Below, one piece after another: positions 43,129 through 52,577 of a stretch of 64,000 bases of DNA. The DNA lies in assembly GCA_028692275.1 (NCBI GenBank), contig JAQUXR010000006.1, forward strand, positions 1 through 64,000, written 5' to 3'. The position numbers were made by a program, and so were the translations under genes. Position 1 is the first letter of the stretch. Each line of letters begins with the position of its first letter. Origin of the DNA: Frisingicoccus sp009929615. Lineage in GTDB: Bacteria; Bacillota; Clostridia; Lachnospirales; Lachnospiraceae. The notes below the pieces were generated by a model. The model worked only from the letters and a program-made list of their open reading frames with translations. It did no database searches and was not told the DNA's origin.

Positions 43129-44211
43129 ATGGCAATTACAGCAGCAATGGTAAAAGAACTGCGTGAATCAACAGGCGCAGGTATGATGGATTGTAAAAAA
43201 GCTTTAACTGAAACAGATGGAAATATGGAAGCAGCAGTAGAAGTATTAAGAAAAAGCGGAGCTGCTAAAATGGAAAAGAAAGCCAGCAGAATTGCAGCGG
43301 AAGGTATTACTCGTGTTGCAGCTGATGGAAATGCAGCAGTTGTAGTTGAAGTAAACTCTGAAACTGATTTTGTTGCTAAAAACGAAGTATTCCAGGAATT
43401 TGTACAGACTGTTGCAGATACAGCTTTTGCTTCTGGTTTAGAAGGTGGAGCAAACGGAGAAGACATCGAAGCTGTTATGGGCATGAATGGCTTACAGGAA
43501 CTTATTGTTGAAAAAACAGCAACAATCGGAGAAAAATTATCTTTCCGTAGATTTTCCAGAATCGCTGGAGACTGTGTTGCATCTTATCTTCATGCAGGCG
43601 GAAAAATTGGTGTATTAGTAGCAGCTAATGGTGCAAATGATGATGCAACAAAGGAAGCTTTAACAAATGTAGCAATGCAGGTTGCAGCTATGAATCCACA
43701 ATATATTGGAAGATCTGATATTTCTGCAGATGAAATGGAAAATTTAAGAAAAATCGTTATTGATAGTGCTCTTAACGATGCACCATCTCTTCCAAAGCCT
43801 ATTTTAAATAAGCTTATTGAAAGAGCAACAACAGAAAAATTATGGAGTGACAAAGATATCGCTATGTACGAAGAGAAGAAGAGCAATATGAACTTCCTTT
43901 TCAACTTCCTGTCAGATGCAGCAAAAGCAACTCTTGGCGAATTAGCTATGAGTGGCAAAGAAGAGTATCTTAATGACAAAATCTTTTCTGGTTTAGTAGA
44001 AGGACGTATTTCTAAACATCTTAAAGAAATCTGTCTCTTAGATCAGACATATGTAAAAGCGGAAGACGGAAAACAGTCAGTAGCTAAATATCTTGAATCA
44101 GTAAACAAATCTATCGCTATTTCAAAATTTGTTCGTTTTGAAGTAGGTGAAGGTATGGAGAAAAAACAGGAAGACTTTGCAGCTGAAGTAGCCGCTCAGA
44201 TGGGAAACTAA
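43129..44211 (+). CDS. tsf: elongation factor Ts, enlarged
   Basis: 360 residues; E. coli and B. subtilis proteins are about 280-295. The N-terminal UBA-like domain (VKELRESTGAGMMDCKKAL) and core (VEVNSETDFVAKNEVFQEFV) are present. An extra stretch of about 65-70 residues lies near 205-275 (ALNDAPSLPKP... WSDKDIAMYEEK). It exchanges GDP for GTP on EF-Tu. GGAGG precedes ATG. Confidence 0.96.
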   Translation: MAITAAMVKELRESTGAGMMDCKKALTETDGNMEAAVEVLRKSGAAKMEKKASRIAAEGITRVAADGNAAVVVEVNSETDFVAKNEVFQEFVQTVADTAFASGLEGGANGEDIEAVMGMNGLQELIVEKTATIGEKLSFRRFSRIAGDCVASYLHAGGKIGVLVAANGANDDATKEALTNVAMQVAAMNPQYIGRSDISADEMENLRKIVIDSALNDAPSLPKPILNKLIERATTEKLWSDKDIAMYEEKKSNMNFLFNFLSDAAKATLGELAMSGKEEYLNDKIFSGLVEGRISKHLKEICLLDQTYVKAEDGKQSVAKYLESVNKSIAISKFVRFEVGEGMEKKQEDFAAEVAAQMGN

Positions 44212-44243
44212 TCTAAATTCAAATTTTGAATAAAATTTATGAA

Positions 44244-44286
44244 GGCATCATCACTTATAGAGACATGAGTGGTGATGTCTTTTTTT
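44244..44286 (+). terminator. tsf terminator
   Basis: GGCATCATCACTTAT and ATGAGTGGTGATGTC (with G-T pairs), followed by seven or more T. Confidence 0.85.
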
Positions 44287-44310
44287 GCGTTTTGTATTCT
44301 ATTCATACGG

Positions 44311-44324
44311 TAACATTTATGTTA
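44311..44324. promoter_or_regulatory. palindrome overlapping the polysaccharide operon promoter
   Basis: TAACAT, TT, ATGTTA: an exact 14-base dyad running into the TAAAAT at 44323-44328, the likely -10 for the operon. Candidate operator; no -35 with good spacing found. Confidence 0.45.
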
Positions 44325-44355
44325 AAATGAATGGACGAAGAAAGGGTGAAAAACA

Positions 44356-45066
44356 GTGGATAATTACAATATAACAGGGGAAATACTGGTTCGTGCGGTA
44401 GAGGAATATTATAAAGATGATATGGAGCCAATGTATAATCTTCTACACCCGGATGTCACATTTCTTCTTCCGGGGAGAGACCAGTTAATCGAGGGACGGG
44501 ACGAACTGCGAAGAATAATGAGTCTGGAAAGAAGCAAAGAAAAATTAGCCATACAAAATGCAATGGGGCAGGAGGACTCGGAGGTTGTTCATTATGCAGC
44601 ATCTTATATTACCGATGTTATAGCAAAGTACAAAGAATCTGAAAAGCGTCTGCGTGAAATCTGTGAAGAGAATAAAGATGCGGATACGGTGCTTATTTAT
44701 TTACAATTTTCAGATAAAATGCTGCACAAGAATATCTTCAGTGAACCAGAACAAAGAATGTATCTTAATATGTTTGAAGGATATATGCAGGAACTCTATG
44801 AGATGGATTCTTCAAAGGTAGATGGTGAACTGATTCGTGATTTGATAGAATTGCATCGAGAATATATTAAGAATACAGATGGGCTGGAAATCTGGATCGA
44901 CCGGGCAGAAGAAAAGGTCTACATGGATTTAGCCGCCGCAAAAGAAGTTTTGAAATTTTATTTTCATAAAAAGAATGAGCAGAAATTTAAAGAAGTTATA
45001 CAGAAAATTAAAAAATCCCCCCTTCTGTTGGATGGAGAAATACTGGAGTGGATACGATTTTATTAG
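44356..45066 (+). CDS. hypothetical cytoplasmic protein, first gene of the polysaccharide operon
   Basis: 236 residues, GTG start after GAAAGGGTG. The N-terminal part (VRAVEEYYKDDMEPMYNLLHPDVTFLLPG) resembles an NTF2/SnoaL-like fold; the rest is helical and charged, without signal or transmembrane segments. I do not recognise a family. Position ahead of the polysaccharide genes suggests a regulatory or precursor role. Alternative: unrelated gene sharing the promoter. Confidence 0.7.
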   Translation: MDNYNITGEILVRAVEEYYKDDMEPMYNLLHPDVTFLLPGRDQLIEGRDELRRIMSLERSKEKLAIQNAMGQEDSEVVHYAASYITDVIAKYKESEKRLREICEENKDADTVLIYLQFSDKMLHKNIFSEPEQRMYLNMFEGYMQELYEMDSSKVDGELIRDLIELHREYIKNTDGLEIWIDRAEEKVYMDLAAAKEVLKFYFHKKNEQKFKEVIQKIKKSPLLLDGEILEWIRFY

Positions 45067-45087
45067 AATGACAAGGTGGTAGCTGTG

Positions 45088-47295
45088 ATGATTATGGAAA
45101 ACATATGGACAATTTGCATGAGTATGCTGGAATATTGTCTTTTGACGATGCTGCTTCCGTCTATCTGCCTTAGTACTTATGTGAAAGAGAAGAATTTAAC
45201 TTTTCGATTTTTCTTTTATCAATGTACTTCAAATTTATATATCAGTTTTAGTATTTTGCTTTTGGGTTTTTTACATTTTGTGAATTTTCCTTCAATGCTG
45301 ATTCTGTTGGTAATCCTGCCCCTTGCATTAACCGGATGGCGGGAAAGGGCACACATTCAAAAAGTCAGAAAAAAAGTTGTGCGGGTTTCAAAAGAACTGG
45401 TATTAGGAATTTACGGCGTAAAAGTGTTCTTACGGAATATAATCGTCATATTGAAAAAAGCATTACTGAAAAAGAAGGAACAGATAAAAGGCCATGGTGT
45501 TGAAATTGTTCTGGTCACTTTAGTAATGCTGTGGGTTGTTTGGTTTTATGGATGGTACAAATTACATAATGTAGGATATGGTCATACAGATGAAGAAACA
45601 CATTTGTATTGGATTGGTGCACTTCTTAATGGTAATCTGTTTCCGGCAGGAATGTACCCTCATGGTGTCCATACATTGTGTGCAGTTCTGGGGACACTTT
45701 TTCCATTGAATATTACAAGAGTATATTTAAATTTTTCTGTACTTTCTACAACTCTTATTTTTATATCTGCGTATCTGTTGTTTCGAAAATGTTTTTCAAA
45801 TCGTTATGTTGGGTTTGCAGGATGGAGCATTTTTGTTTTTTCAGGTATTTTCAGTGCAACGACATATTTTCGCTTTCAATTTGCGTTCCCGATGGAATTT
45901 GGTCTGGTTGCTGCTTTTGGAATGATATACACAATGTTGGCATATCTAAAAACAAAAGATAAGAAAGATATCATCCTGTTTGCAGGGTGTATTTCATGGA
46001 CATTGATGGCCCATTTTTATGTGACAATATTATGTCTGGTTGTATGCCTGTGCTTTGGTATTATATTTATAATTCCTATTTGCAGGAAAAAGCTTTTGCT
46101 GCGATATATCGCAGGCGGTCTGGCGGGGGTTTTGCTTGCATGTATTCCCTATATATGGGGTTTTTTAACCGGTTATGAATTTGAACGTTCGATTGCATGG
46201 GCATTTGGTGTCGTACAGACAACGGCGGCATCGGAGCAAGATGAGGCAGAAGAAACGCTATCTGAAGAACGGGAGCAGACAAGTATTTCGACAACTGTAA
46301 AGAATATTTTCCGGGATGAGGCACAGTATCTGAGCATGAATTATGTTACACGCAGGAGGATAGCAAGAGGACTCATGTTCATGGATGTATTGTTGGCTGT
46401 TTATGCAGTGGCGGGAATTTGTTTTTCAAAAAAGAAAACCCGATACATGGGCTATCTGTTCTGGGCTATGCTGTGGGAAGTGTCAGCGATCCTTGCATGT
46501 ACTTATTATCTGAATCTGCCGACGATTATTGAAGTTAAGCGTATGGCAACTTTCTTATCTTTCCTTACGATTCCACTTTTTTGTCTGCCGTTCGAAGCCG
46601 CATTTCAATCGCTTCGAATATGCAAGGTAAAGGAACAATATCTGGAACCCGTTTTTGCAGCAGCAGCAACGATAGGTCTCTGTGGATTTTTCACTGTTGG
46701 CGAGATAAAGCAGGAACGGTATTACAGTATTACAATTGCTGAAGGGGATATGAGAACGGCCTTGGATTTGTGTGAGAATTATAAGGATAATACGTGGACG
46801 ATTATCTCGCCGACAAATGATTTGTCGGTTGTACGATATGATGGCTTCCATCATGAAATTGTGGACTTAATTAAAGACCTTGATGGAGGCGAAGATCACA
46901 TCTACATACCAACACCGGAAATTTATGTTGTGACAGAAGAAAAACCAATTTCCTTTGCCAACGACAGGCGGGAAATAGACCGGAGTGATGTGACAGCAAC
47001 GCAAAATGTTAAAACCATAAGTGGCCAGGCCGCATTGAGAGATGTGGATTGGACGAACCAGGAAGATGGACTTCATGGTGCAGACGCGCCGTACTATTTT
47101 CAGCGCGAGGTCGTTATGTCAAAGCTTTACTATTGGATAAAGGCTATTCAGCAGATTTATCCAAAACATGTCGCTATATTTTATGAAGATGAACAGGTAA
47201 CAGTATATAAGATTACACAGGACCCGTATTTTACATTAAATTTATCTGTGGATTACAAAACTTTGGCGGAGAAAGATGCAGAGGTAGGAAAATGA
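45088..47295 (+). CDS. polytopic membrane protein, GT-C glycosyltransferase-like
   Basis: 735 residues with many predicted helices (about 12 or more) in the first 550 and a soluble tail. YGHTDEETHLYWIGALL lies in the first large loop, placed like the acidic catalytic motif of GT-C enzymes that use lipid-linked sugars. The next gene is DPM1-like, a usual supplier of such donors, supporting this reading. Start chosen at ATG 45088 with AAGGTGG upstream; GTG codons at 45076 and 45085 possible. Overlaps the next gene by four bases. Confidence 0.75.
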   Translation: MIMENIWTICMSMLEYCLLTMLLPSICLSTYVKEKNLTFRFFFYQCTSNLYISFSILLLGFLHFVNFPSMLILLVILPLALTGWRERAHIQKVRKKVVRVSKELVLGIYGVKVFLRNIIVILKKALLKKKEQIKGHGVEIVLVTLVMLWVVWFYGWYKLHNVGYGHTDEETHLYWIGALLNGNLFPAGMYPHGVHTLCAVLGTLFPLNITRVYLNFSVLSTTLIFISAYLLFRKCFSNRYVGFAGWSIFVFSGIFSATTYFRFQFAFPMEFGLVAAFGMIYTMLAYLKTKDKKDIILFAGCISWTLMAHFYVTILCLVVCLCFGIIFIIPICRKKLLLRYIAGGLAGVLLACIPYIWGFLTGYEFERSIAWAFGVVQTTAASEQDEAEETLSEEREQTSISTTVKNIFRDEAQYLSMNYVTRRRIARGLMFMDVLLAVYAVAGICFSKKKTRYMGYLFWAMLWEVSAILACTYYLNLPTIIEVKRMATFLSFLTIPLFCLPFEAAFQSLRICKVKEQYLEPVFAAAATIGLCGFFTVGEIKQERYYSITIAEGDMRTALDLCENYKDNTWTIISPTNDLSVVRYDGFHHEIVDLIKDLDGGEDHIYIPTPEIYVVTEEKPISFANDRREIDRSDVTATQNVKTISGQAALRDVDWTNQEDGLHGADAPYYFQREVVMSKLYYWIKAIQQIYPKHVAIFYEDEQVTVYKITQDPYFTLNLSVDYKTLAEKDAEVGK

Positions 47296-48035
47296 AAAAG
47301 ATATTAATGATAATACCGGCTTATAATGAAGAAGAAAATATTGGAGAACTGCTAGATGGAATCAGAGAGACGGATTTGGAAGAGATAATGGATGTTCTGA
47401 TTATTGATGACAGTTCTGCTGACAGTACTTCAGAAATTGTAAAGGCAAAGGGCTTTAACGTCATCCGCCAGATTTTCAATATGGGATATGGGGCGGCATT
47501 GCAAACCGCCTATAAATATGCAACAGACAAAGGTTATGATTATCTTTTACAGATGGATGCAGACGGTCAGCATGATTTATGCAATATCAATGTTATTTGT
47601 GAAAAACTCGGGTGTTTTTCAGAGAACAGGGAAGATATGCCGGACATAGTGATTGGTTCCAGATTTTTGGATGGAAGCCAGTCTTTTGCAATTTCAAAAT
47701 TAAAGGAGAACACCATCAAATTTTTCCGGTGTATTATCAGAAAGGTGACAGGTGCTAATCTTACGGACCCAACCAGTGGGCTTCAAGGGCTGAATAGAAA
47801 AGCGTTTTCCTACTATGCAGTTTATAATAACTTTGATTTGAAATATCCGGATTTGAATATGATTATTCAGATGCTATTGTTGAATTTTAAAATTGAAGAG
47901 ATTCCTGCGATTATGCACGAGCGTACGGCGGGAGTGTCTATGCATACCGGGCTGTTAAAGGTCGGGAAATATATGATATTGATGTTGCTTAGTACATGGA
48001 ATGCGTATAGCAGAAACAAGGCAGGGAATAAATAA
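47292..48035 (+). CDS. GT2 glycosyltransferase, DPM1/DPG synthase-like
   Basis: 247 residues, GT-A fold (MIIPAYNEEENIGELLDG, DVLIIDDSSADST, LQMDADGQHD). It resembles polyprenyl-phosphate mannose or glucose synthases. No C-terminal membrane helices. It likely makes a polyprenyl-phosphate sugar on the cytoplasmic face for the GT-C-like protein. ATGA overlap upstream, one-base overlap downstream. Confidence 0.9.
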   Translation: MKKILMIIPAYNEEENIGELLDGIRETDLEEIMDVLIIDDSSADSTSEIVKAKGFNVIRQIFNMGYGAALQTAYKYATDKGYDYLLQMDADGQHDLCNINVICEKLGCFSENREDMPDIVIGSRFLDGSQSFAISKLKENTIKFFRCIIRKVTGANLTDPTSGLQGLNRKAFSYYAVYNNFDLKYPDLNMIIQMLLLNFKIEEIPAIMHERTAGVSMHTGLLKVGKYMILMLLSTWNAYSRNKAGNK

Positions 48036-49672
48036 TGAAAATACCCTCAAAGTGGAAATTTTCTAAAAAGAACCAATTAAAAAAGAATATCTTTGCGCAT
48101 ATTGTCATAATGTTATTCTGTCTCTTGGCAGTTTTTATGGTTTTGAGCAATCTGGGAAATATCTGGAAAAATATTCGTGAAAGACAACGAGATGAGGAAA
48201 TGATTCAGAACCACCAGGCTATTGTCGATGCAAAGGCAAAGTTTCGCGAGACAGCAGAGGCTGGGGGGAAGATTGGAATTTGGGGAAGTGAGGCAACAGG
48301 TTATCCGGTTGTTACCATGCAGCTTACAAGCATGAAAGAAACATTTTGGCAGACAGAAGACCTGTCAGCATGCGACGATGCGGAAATTCTTTTTATTTGT
48401 AAAAACAGCTATACGGATGAGGAACTTGAAGTGCTGACAAAGTATAGTGAAGCTGGGATGACACTATTTTTTACGAGAATCCCTTCGCAGAAGGAACTGG
48501 CAAATTCACGATTAAAAGAACTTTTGGGGATTTCAGCACATATCGGGAGAACAAAAAAACTGGGGATCCGATTTACAGAAGATATGATGTTTGGTACAAT
48601 TCTGGAAAATGAACAAATATTTTATATGGATTCTATTTCCTTAAAGCAGCAGACAGAGGTGTATGCTGCAGCATTGGAAGACGAAGATGTAAAGGATGAA
48701 GAATTGACACCGATGTTTTGGCGGTATCAGAAAGATGGAAGCTATGCCAGTGTATATGTTGCAGCCGAAAAATTGATGGAAGAAAGCAGCGGGTATGCAC
48801 TTGTTTCTTTCCTGTTTACAGATTTGAATACAGTGTATATGTATCCTGTGGTAAATGCCTATTGCTTTATTGTGTCTGGAATGCCGTACATAGAAGCTTA
48901 TGATTCGGACTATTTAAAAGAGCAGTATGAGCGTGGAAGCATGGGGGTGCAGAATGATATCTTTTTTCCGGAGATAAGAAGGTGTGAAGAACGCTACGGT
49001 GTAAGGACAACCTGGTACGGAGAAGACAAAGATATTCTTTCTGAAAGCAAGGATGCAATGCTGCTATATTATTTGAATGAGATTGAAGAACAGAGAGGCG
49101 AACTTGGAAGCATTAAAGCACCTTCAATGGACCAAAGCGTTGATTCTCCTTTTGATAATAAGTTGAGCGAATGGTCTTCAAGTTATATGTGGTTTGATGC
49201 TGACTCAAAAAAGGTGATAATTCCATACCATTCTTTGCAAAATGAAACTTATGAAAATGCAGTGTTTTATGATTATGGAATGGGTAAAGGACTGGGATTT
49301 TGTTCCGTATATATTGATGTGGAAGCTTTTTTGGAGGAGAAGAACAGCGAAGACCAGGATGAATGGATTGATTTTTGCCGGACCATGGAAACTGTGATTG
49401 GAATTGAAACCAAGGACTTATCATGGCTGGAGCGGATGACGGTTGGTGAGGCAATTTATAGAATTCAGTCATTTTATATGATAGAGCCGGATATTGTATA
49501 TTCGGATTCACAGATTGACGTGAACATCAAGAATTTTACAGATAAGGCATTTTTCTATTTGTCGATGCCTGAAGGAAATGTTATTAAAGCAGAAAATGCC
49601 CTTGTCACACAGATTGATGATGGATTTTATCTGGTGGAAGCTAGAAAAGAACATATTGTGCTGACATATTAG
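48035..49672 (+). CDS. membrane-anchored DUF2194/PelA-like protein
   Basis: 545 residues with one N-terminal transmembrane helix (about 23-42) and an extracytoplasmic part. Its position before pelF and the segment DIFFPEIRRCEERYGVRTTWYGEDKD recall DUF2194 proteins, which sit with Pel genes and include a deacetylase-like fold. Metal ligands of a deacetylase are not clear, so enzyme activity is unproven. It could handle or tether the exported polymer. Confidence 0.65.
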   Translation: MKIPSKWKFSKKNQLKKNIFAHIVIMLFCLLAVFMVLSNLGNIWKNIRERQRDEEMIQNHQAIVDAKAKFRETAEAGGKIGIWGSEATGYPVVTMQLTSMKETFWQTEDLSACDDAEILFICKNSYTDEELEVLTKYSEAGMTLFFTRIPSQKELANSRLKELLGISAHIGRTKKLGIRFTEDMMFGTILENEQIFYMDSISLKQQTEVYAAALEDEDVKDEELTPMFWRYQKDGSYASVYVAAEKLMEESSGYALVSFLFTDLNTVYMYPVVNAYCFIVSGMPYIEAYDSDYLKEQYERGSMGVQNDIFFPEIRRCEERYGVRTTWYGEDKDILSESKDAMLLYYLNEIEEQRGELGSIKAPSMDQSVDSPFDNKLSEWSSSYMWFDADSKKVIIPYHSLQNETYENAVFYDYGMGKGLGFCSVYIDVEAFLEEKNSEDQDEWIDFCRTMETVIGIETKDLSWLERMTVGEAIYRIQSFYMIEPDIVYSDSQIDVNIKNFTDKAFFYLSMPEGNVIKAENALVTQIDDGFYLVEARKEHIVLTY

Positions 49673-49699
49673 AAGCCATAGGAAAGGAAAGGTTCTCAA

Positions 49700-51133
49700 A
49701 TGAAAGTTTGTTTAATTGTAGAAGGAGCATATCCTTATGTGACCGGAGGTGTGTCAAGCTGGATACAGGGGCTTATAAAGAACATGCCGGATGTTGAGTT
49801 TGTCGTACAGTCAATTGCTGCGAGTCCTGATGCAAATCAGAAATTTCAATATCAGATTCCTTCGAATGTCAGCGAGATTCAGGAAGTCTATCTTTTGGAT
49901 GATGATTATGTCGATGGAAAGACGCAAAAACGAATTACGCTTACTTCGGAAGAATTTGAAGCTTTTCAAAATCTGATGTTTGAGAACAACCCTAACTGGG
50001 ATGTTATTATCCGGTTTTTTGCGGAAAAAGAAGTGTCCCTAAATGCTTTGCTTTCCGGACAGGACTTTTTTAAGATGTCTTTGGATTATTACAATGCACA
50101 TTTTCAACGTGTTGTATTCTCGGATTTTCTCTGGACAATGCGTTCTCTATACTTGCCCTTATTTACTATTCTGAAATCGAGGACAGAAGAGGCGGATTTA
50201 TATCATTCTGTGTCAAGTGGCTATGCTGGTATTTGGGGGAGTATGCAAAAGAGTTTGTATAAGAAACCGTTTTTGATGACAGAGCATGGGTTATATACCA
50301 GAGAGCGAGAAGAAGAAATTATCAAAGCTAACTGGGTAAGCGGAATCTACAAGGATATTTGGATTGATCAGTTTAAAAAAATTGGTGAGTGCTGTTATCA
50401 ATATGCCGATCGGGTCATCTCTCTTTTCGAGAATGCCCGGAGGTTTCAAATTGAATTAGGCTGTAAAAAAGAAAAGACCCTTGTTATTCCAAACGGCGTC
50501 AATTATCATAGATTTGAAAACTTACCACAAAAAGATGCGAGTGACCCCTATATAAATATCGGTGCGGTTCTTCGTGTGACACCTATTAAGGATGTTAAGA
50601 CGATGATTAGTGCCTTTGCATTGGCTAAAAATCATAATTCGAGATTAAAACTCTGGATTATGGGTGGTATGGAGGAAGCAGAAGAGTATGCTAACGAGTG
50701 TCAGGCCATGGTACAGGATATGGGCATAAAAGATTTAGTCTTTACTGGAACTATTGACGTTAAAGAGTATATAGGAAAGATGGACTTCATGATATTGACA
50801 AGTATCAGTGAAGGACAGCCACTTTCTATTCTGGAGGGTTTCGCTGCCGGGAAACCTTATATTGCAACGAACGTTGGGAACTGTAAAGGTCTCATCGAGG
50901 GTGAAAAGGATAATTATGGTCAGGCCGGGTATATTGTACCTGTTATGGGTGTATCAGAGATTGCACGGGCAATCTTAAGATTGGCAGAGCAGACGGAAGA
51001 ACGGCAGAAGATGGGACAGGCTGGGTACCGAAGAGTCATAGAACATTATAATGAGTCTGAAGTTTTTGAAGAATATCTGAGTCTTTATAAAGCAATGGTA
51101 TCAGGGAAGGAGGCACACATATGGCAGGCATAG
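49700..51133 (+). CDS. pelF: PelF-type GT4 glycosyltransferase
   Basis: 477 residues. MKVCLIVEGAYPYVTGGVSSW, the long Pel-specific insert (about 60-170), and C-terminal GT-B signatures (GAVLRVTPIKDVKTMI, TSISEGQPLSILEGFAAGKP with the E-x7-E pair). PelF is the cytoplasmic polymerase of the Pel exopolysaccharide, using UDP-sugars (UDP-GalNAc in known systems). AAGGAAAGG precedes the ATG. Overlaps the pelG start by 13 bases. Confidence 0.95.
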   Translation: MKVCLIVEGAYPYVTGGVSSWIQGLIKNMPDVEFVVQSIAASPDANQKFQYQIPSNVSEIQEVYLLDDDYVDGKTQKRITLTSEEFEAFQNLMFENNPNWDVIIRFFAEKEVSLNALLSGQDFFKMSLDYYNAHFQRVVFSDFLWTMRSLYLPLFTILKSRTEEADLYHSVSSGYAGIWGSMQKSLYKKPFLMTEHGLYTREREEEIIKANWVSGIYKDIWIDQFKKIGECCYQYADRVISLFENARRFQIELGCKKEKTLVIPNGVNYHRFENLPQKDASDPYINIGAVLRVTPIKDVKTMISAFALAKNHNSRLKLWIMGGMEEAEEYANECQAMVQDMGIKDLVFTGTIDVKEYIGKMDFMILTSISEGQPLSILEGFAAGKPYIATNVGNCKGLIEGEKDNYGQAGYIVPVMGVSEIARAILRLAEQTEERQKMGQAGYRRVIEHYNESEVFEEYLSLYKAMVSGKEAHIWQA

Positions 51134-52577
51134 GATTTGAGTTGAAAAAATATACAGAAAAGAAAGTATTTCCAGAGGTGTACTTGGTGCAATGTATAGT
51201 TCAATTGTTACAATTGGACCTATGATTCTTGTGATTGCATCCATCCTGCTGCTTTATTTTTTTCTCGGTATGACGAAGGTGCCTTATGCGGACAGAGAAT
51301 TACTCTCTTCTACAATATTATATACTTTTATTTTTTCTGTAATTCTGACATCGCCTTTTAATGTTGTATTTTCAAGATATCTGGCGGATAAGTTTTATCA
51401 GGAAGAATATTCGAATATTCTTTCATCTTATTATACGGGGAATACCATATGCTGTCTGATTGCAACGGCGGTATTTATTCCGTTTGCATGGAGCCTCAGG
51501 GTCCGAGGCGGTATAGATATTCCTTTTATTGCAGCCGCTTATGTACAATGGATTTCTCTTGTTATTTTGTTTTTTGCAATTACATATCTACATGCGACAA
51601 AGGATTATAAGATTGTTGCACTTTTTTTCATGATAGGAATGGCAATTAGTTTTGGTGGGGCATTTTTTTGTTTTACAGTGGGACAGATTGACGCGGTTCA
51701 TTCCATTATATATGGTCTGGCGGTTGGTTTTTTTGTGATAGCTACCTTAGATTTTTCGTATATCAAACGATATTTTCGGACGCCATCCAGGAACTATGGA
51801 GAATGTTTGGAGTATCTGTGGTCCTTTAAACGGTTATTAGGAGCAAATTTATTTTATATTGGCGGTTTATATGTACATAATTTTGTCATGTGGACGAAAC
51901 CGGGAAGATTGTTTGTAGCATCGACTTTCTACAGTCATCAGGCCTACGATATGGCGGCCTGCCTTGCCATGTTTACCAATATTTTCGTTATGGTATCCTT
52001 TCTGGTTGTTGTGGAAACACGCTTCCATACAACATATAAAGAGTACATGGAAGGCGTTATTGGCGGCACCTATAAAATGATTATAAAGGCCCGAAAGAAG
52101 TTGTTTCGGACGCTTTCACAACAGATTATTCAGGTATTTGGAACACAGCTTGCCATTACCTCTGTTATTTTTTTCTTTTTGACATTATTTGGCAGGAGAA
52201 TAGGTTTTGACAGTGTAACAATGACTATATATCCGGTATTGACAGTGGCTTTTCTTGGTATCTTTATGATGTATGGTAATATTATTTACCTGTACTATTT
52301 TGCGGATATGACAGGGGCTTTTTTGACCGGAGCACTCTTTTTTGTCGTGACTCTGGTGAGCAGTTGCTTTACAAGTCAGCTTGCGGTTCCGTTTTGGGGG
52401 CTGGGGTTATTCCTTGGGATGCTGGCCGGATGGACTTGTAGTTTCTTTAGAATTCGATGGATTGAGCGGCATATCGATACATTTATTTTCTGTGATTATA
52501 AAGTTGTCGATACAATGAAGTCTTCGAACAAAGGCAAAGTAATATATCGAAAGAAGGCAGACAATGCAGCAAGATAA
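51121..52577 (+). CDS. pelG: PelG-type membrane transporter with apparent -1 frameshift near the start
   Basis: Polytopic protein of the PelG family, part of the MATE/MOP flippase-like superfamily, which works with PelF to export Pel polymer. The canonical start MAGIGFELKK is in one frame and the rest (KIYRKESISRGVLGAMYSS... onward to 52577) is in another; a one-base gain in the A6 run 51145-51150 restores the full protein. The zero-frame would stop at 51225. The downstream frame has an ATG at 51192 that could yield a shortened PelG lacking about 24 residues. Either a deletion, a read error, or slippage. Confidence 0.85.
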
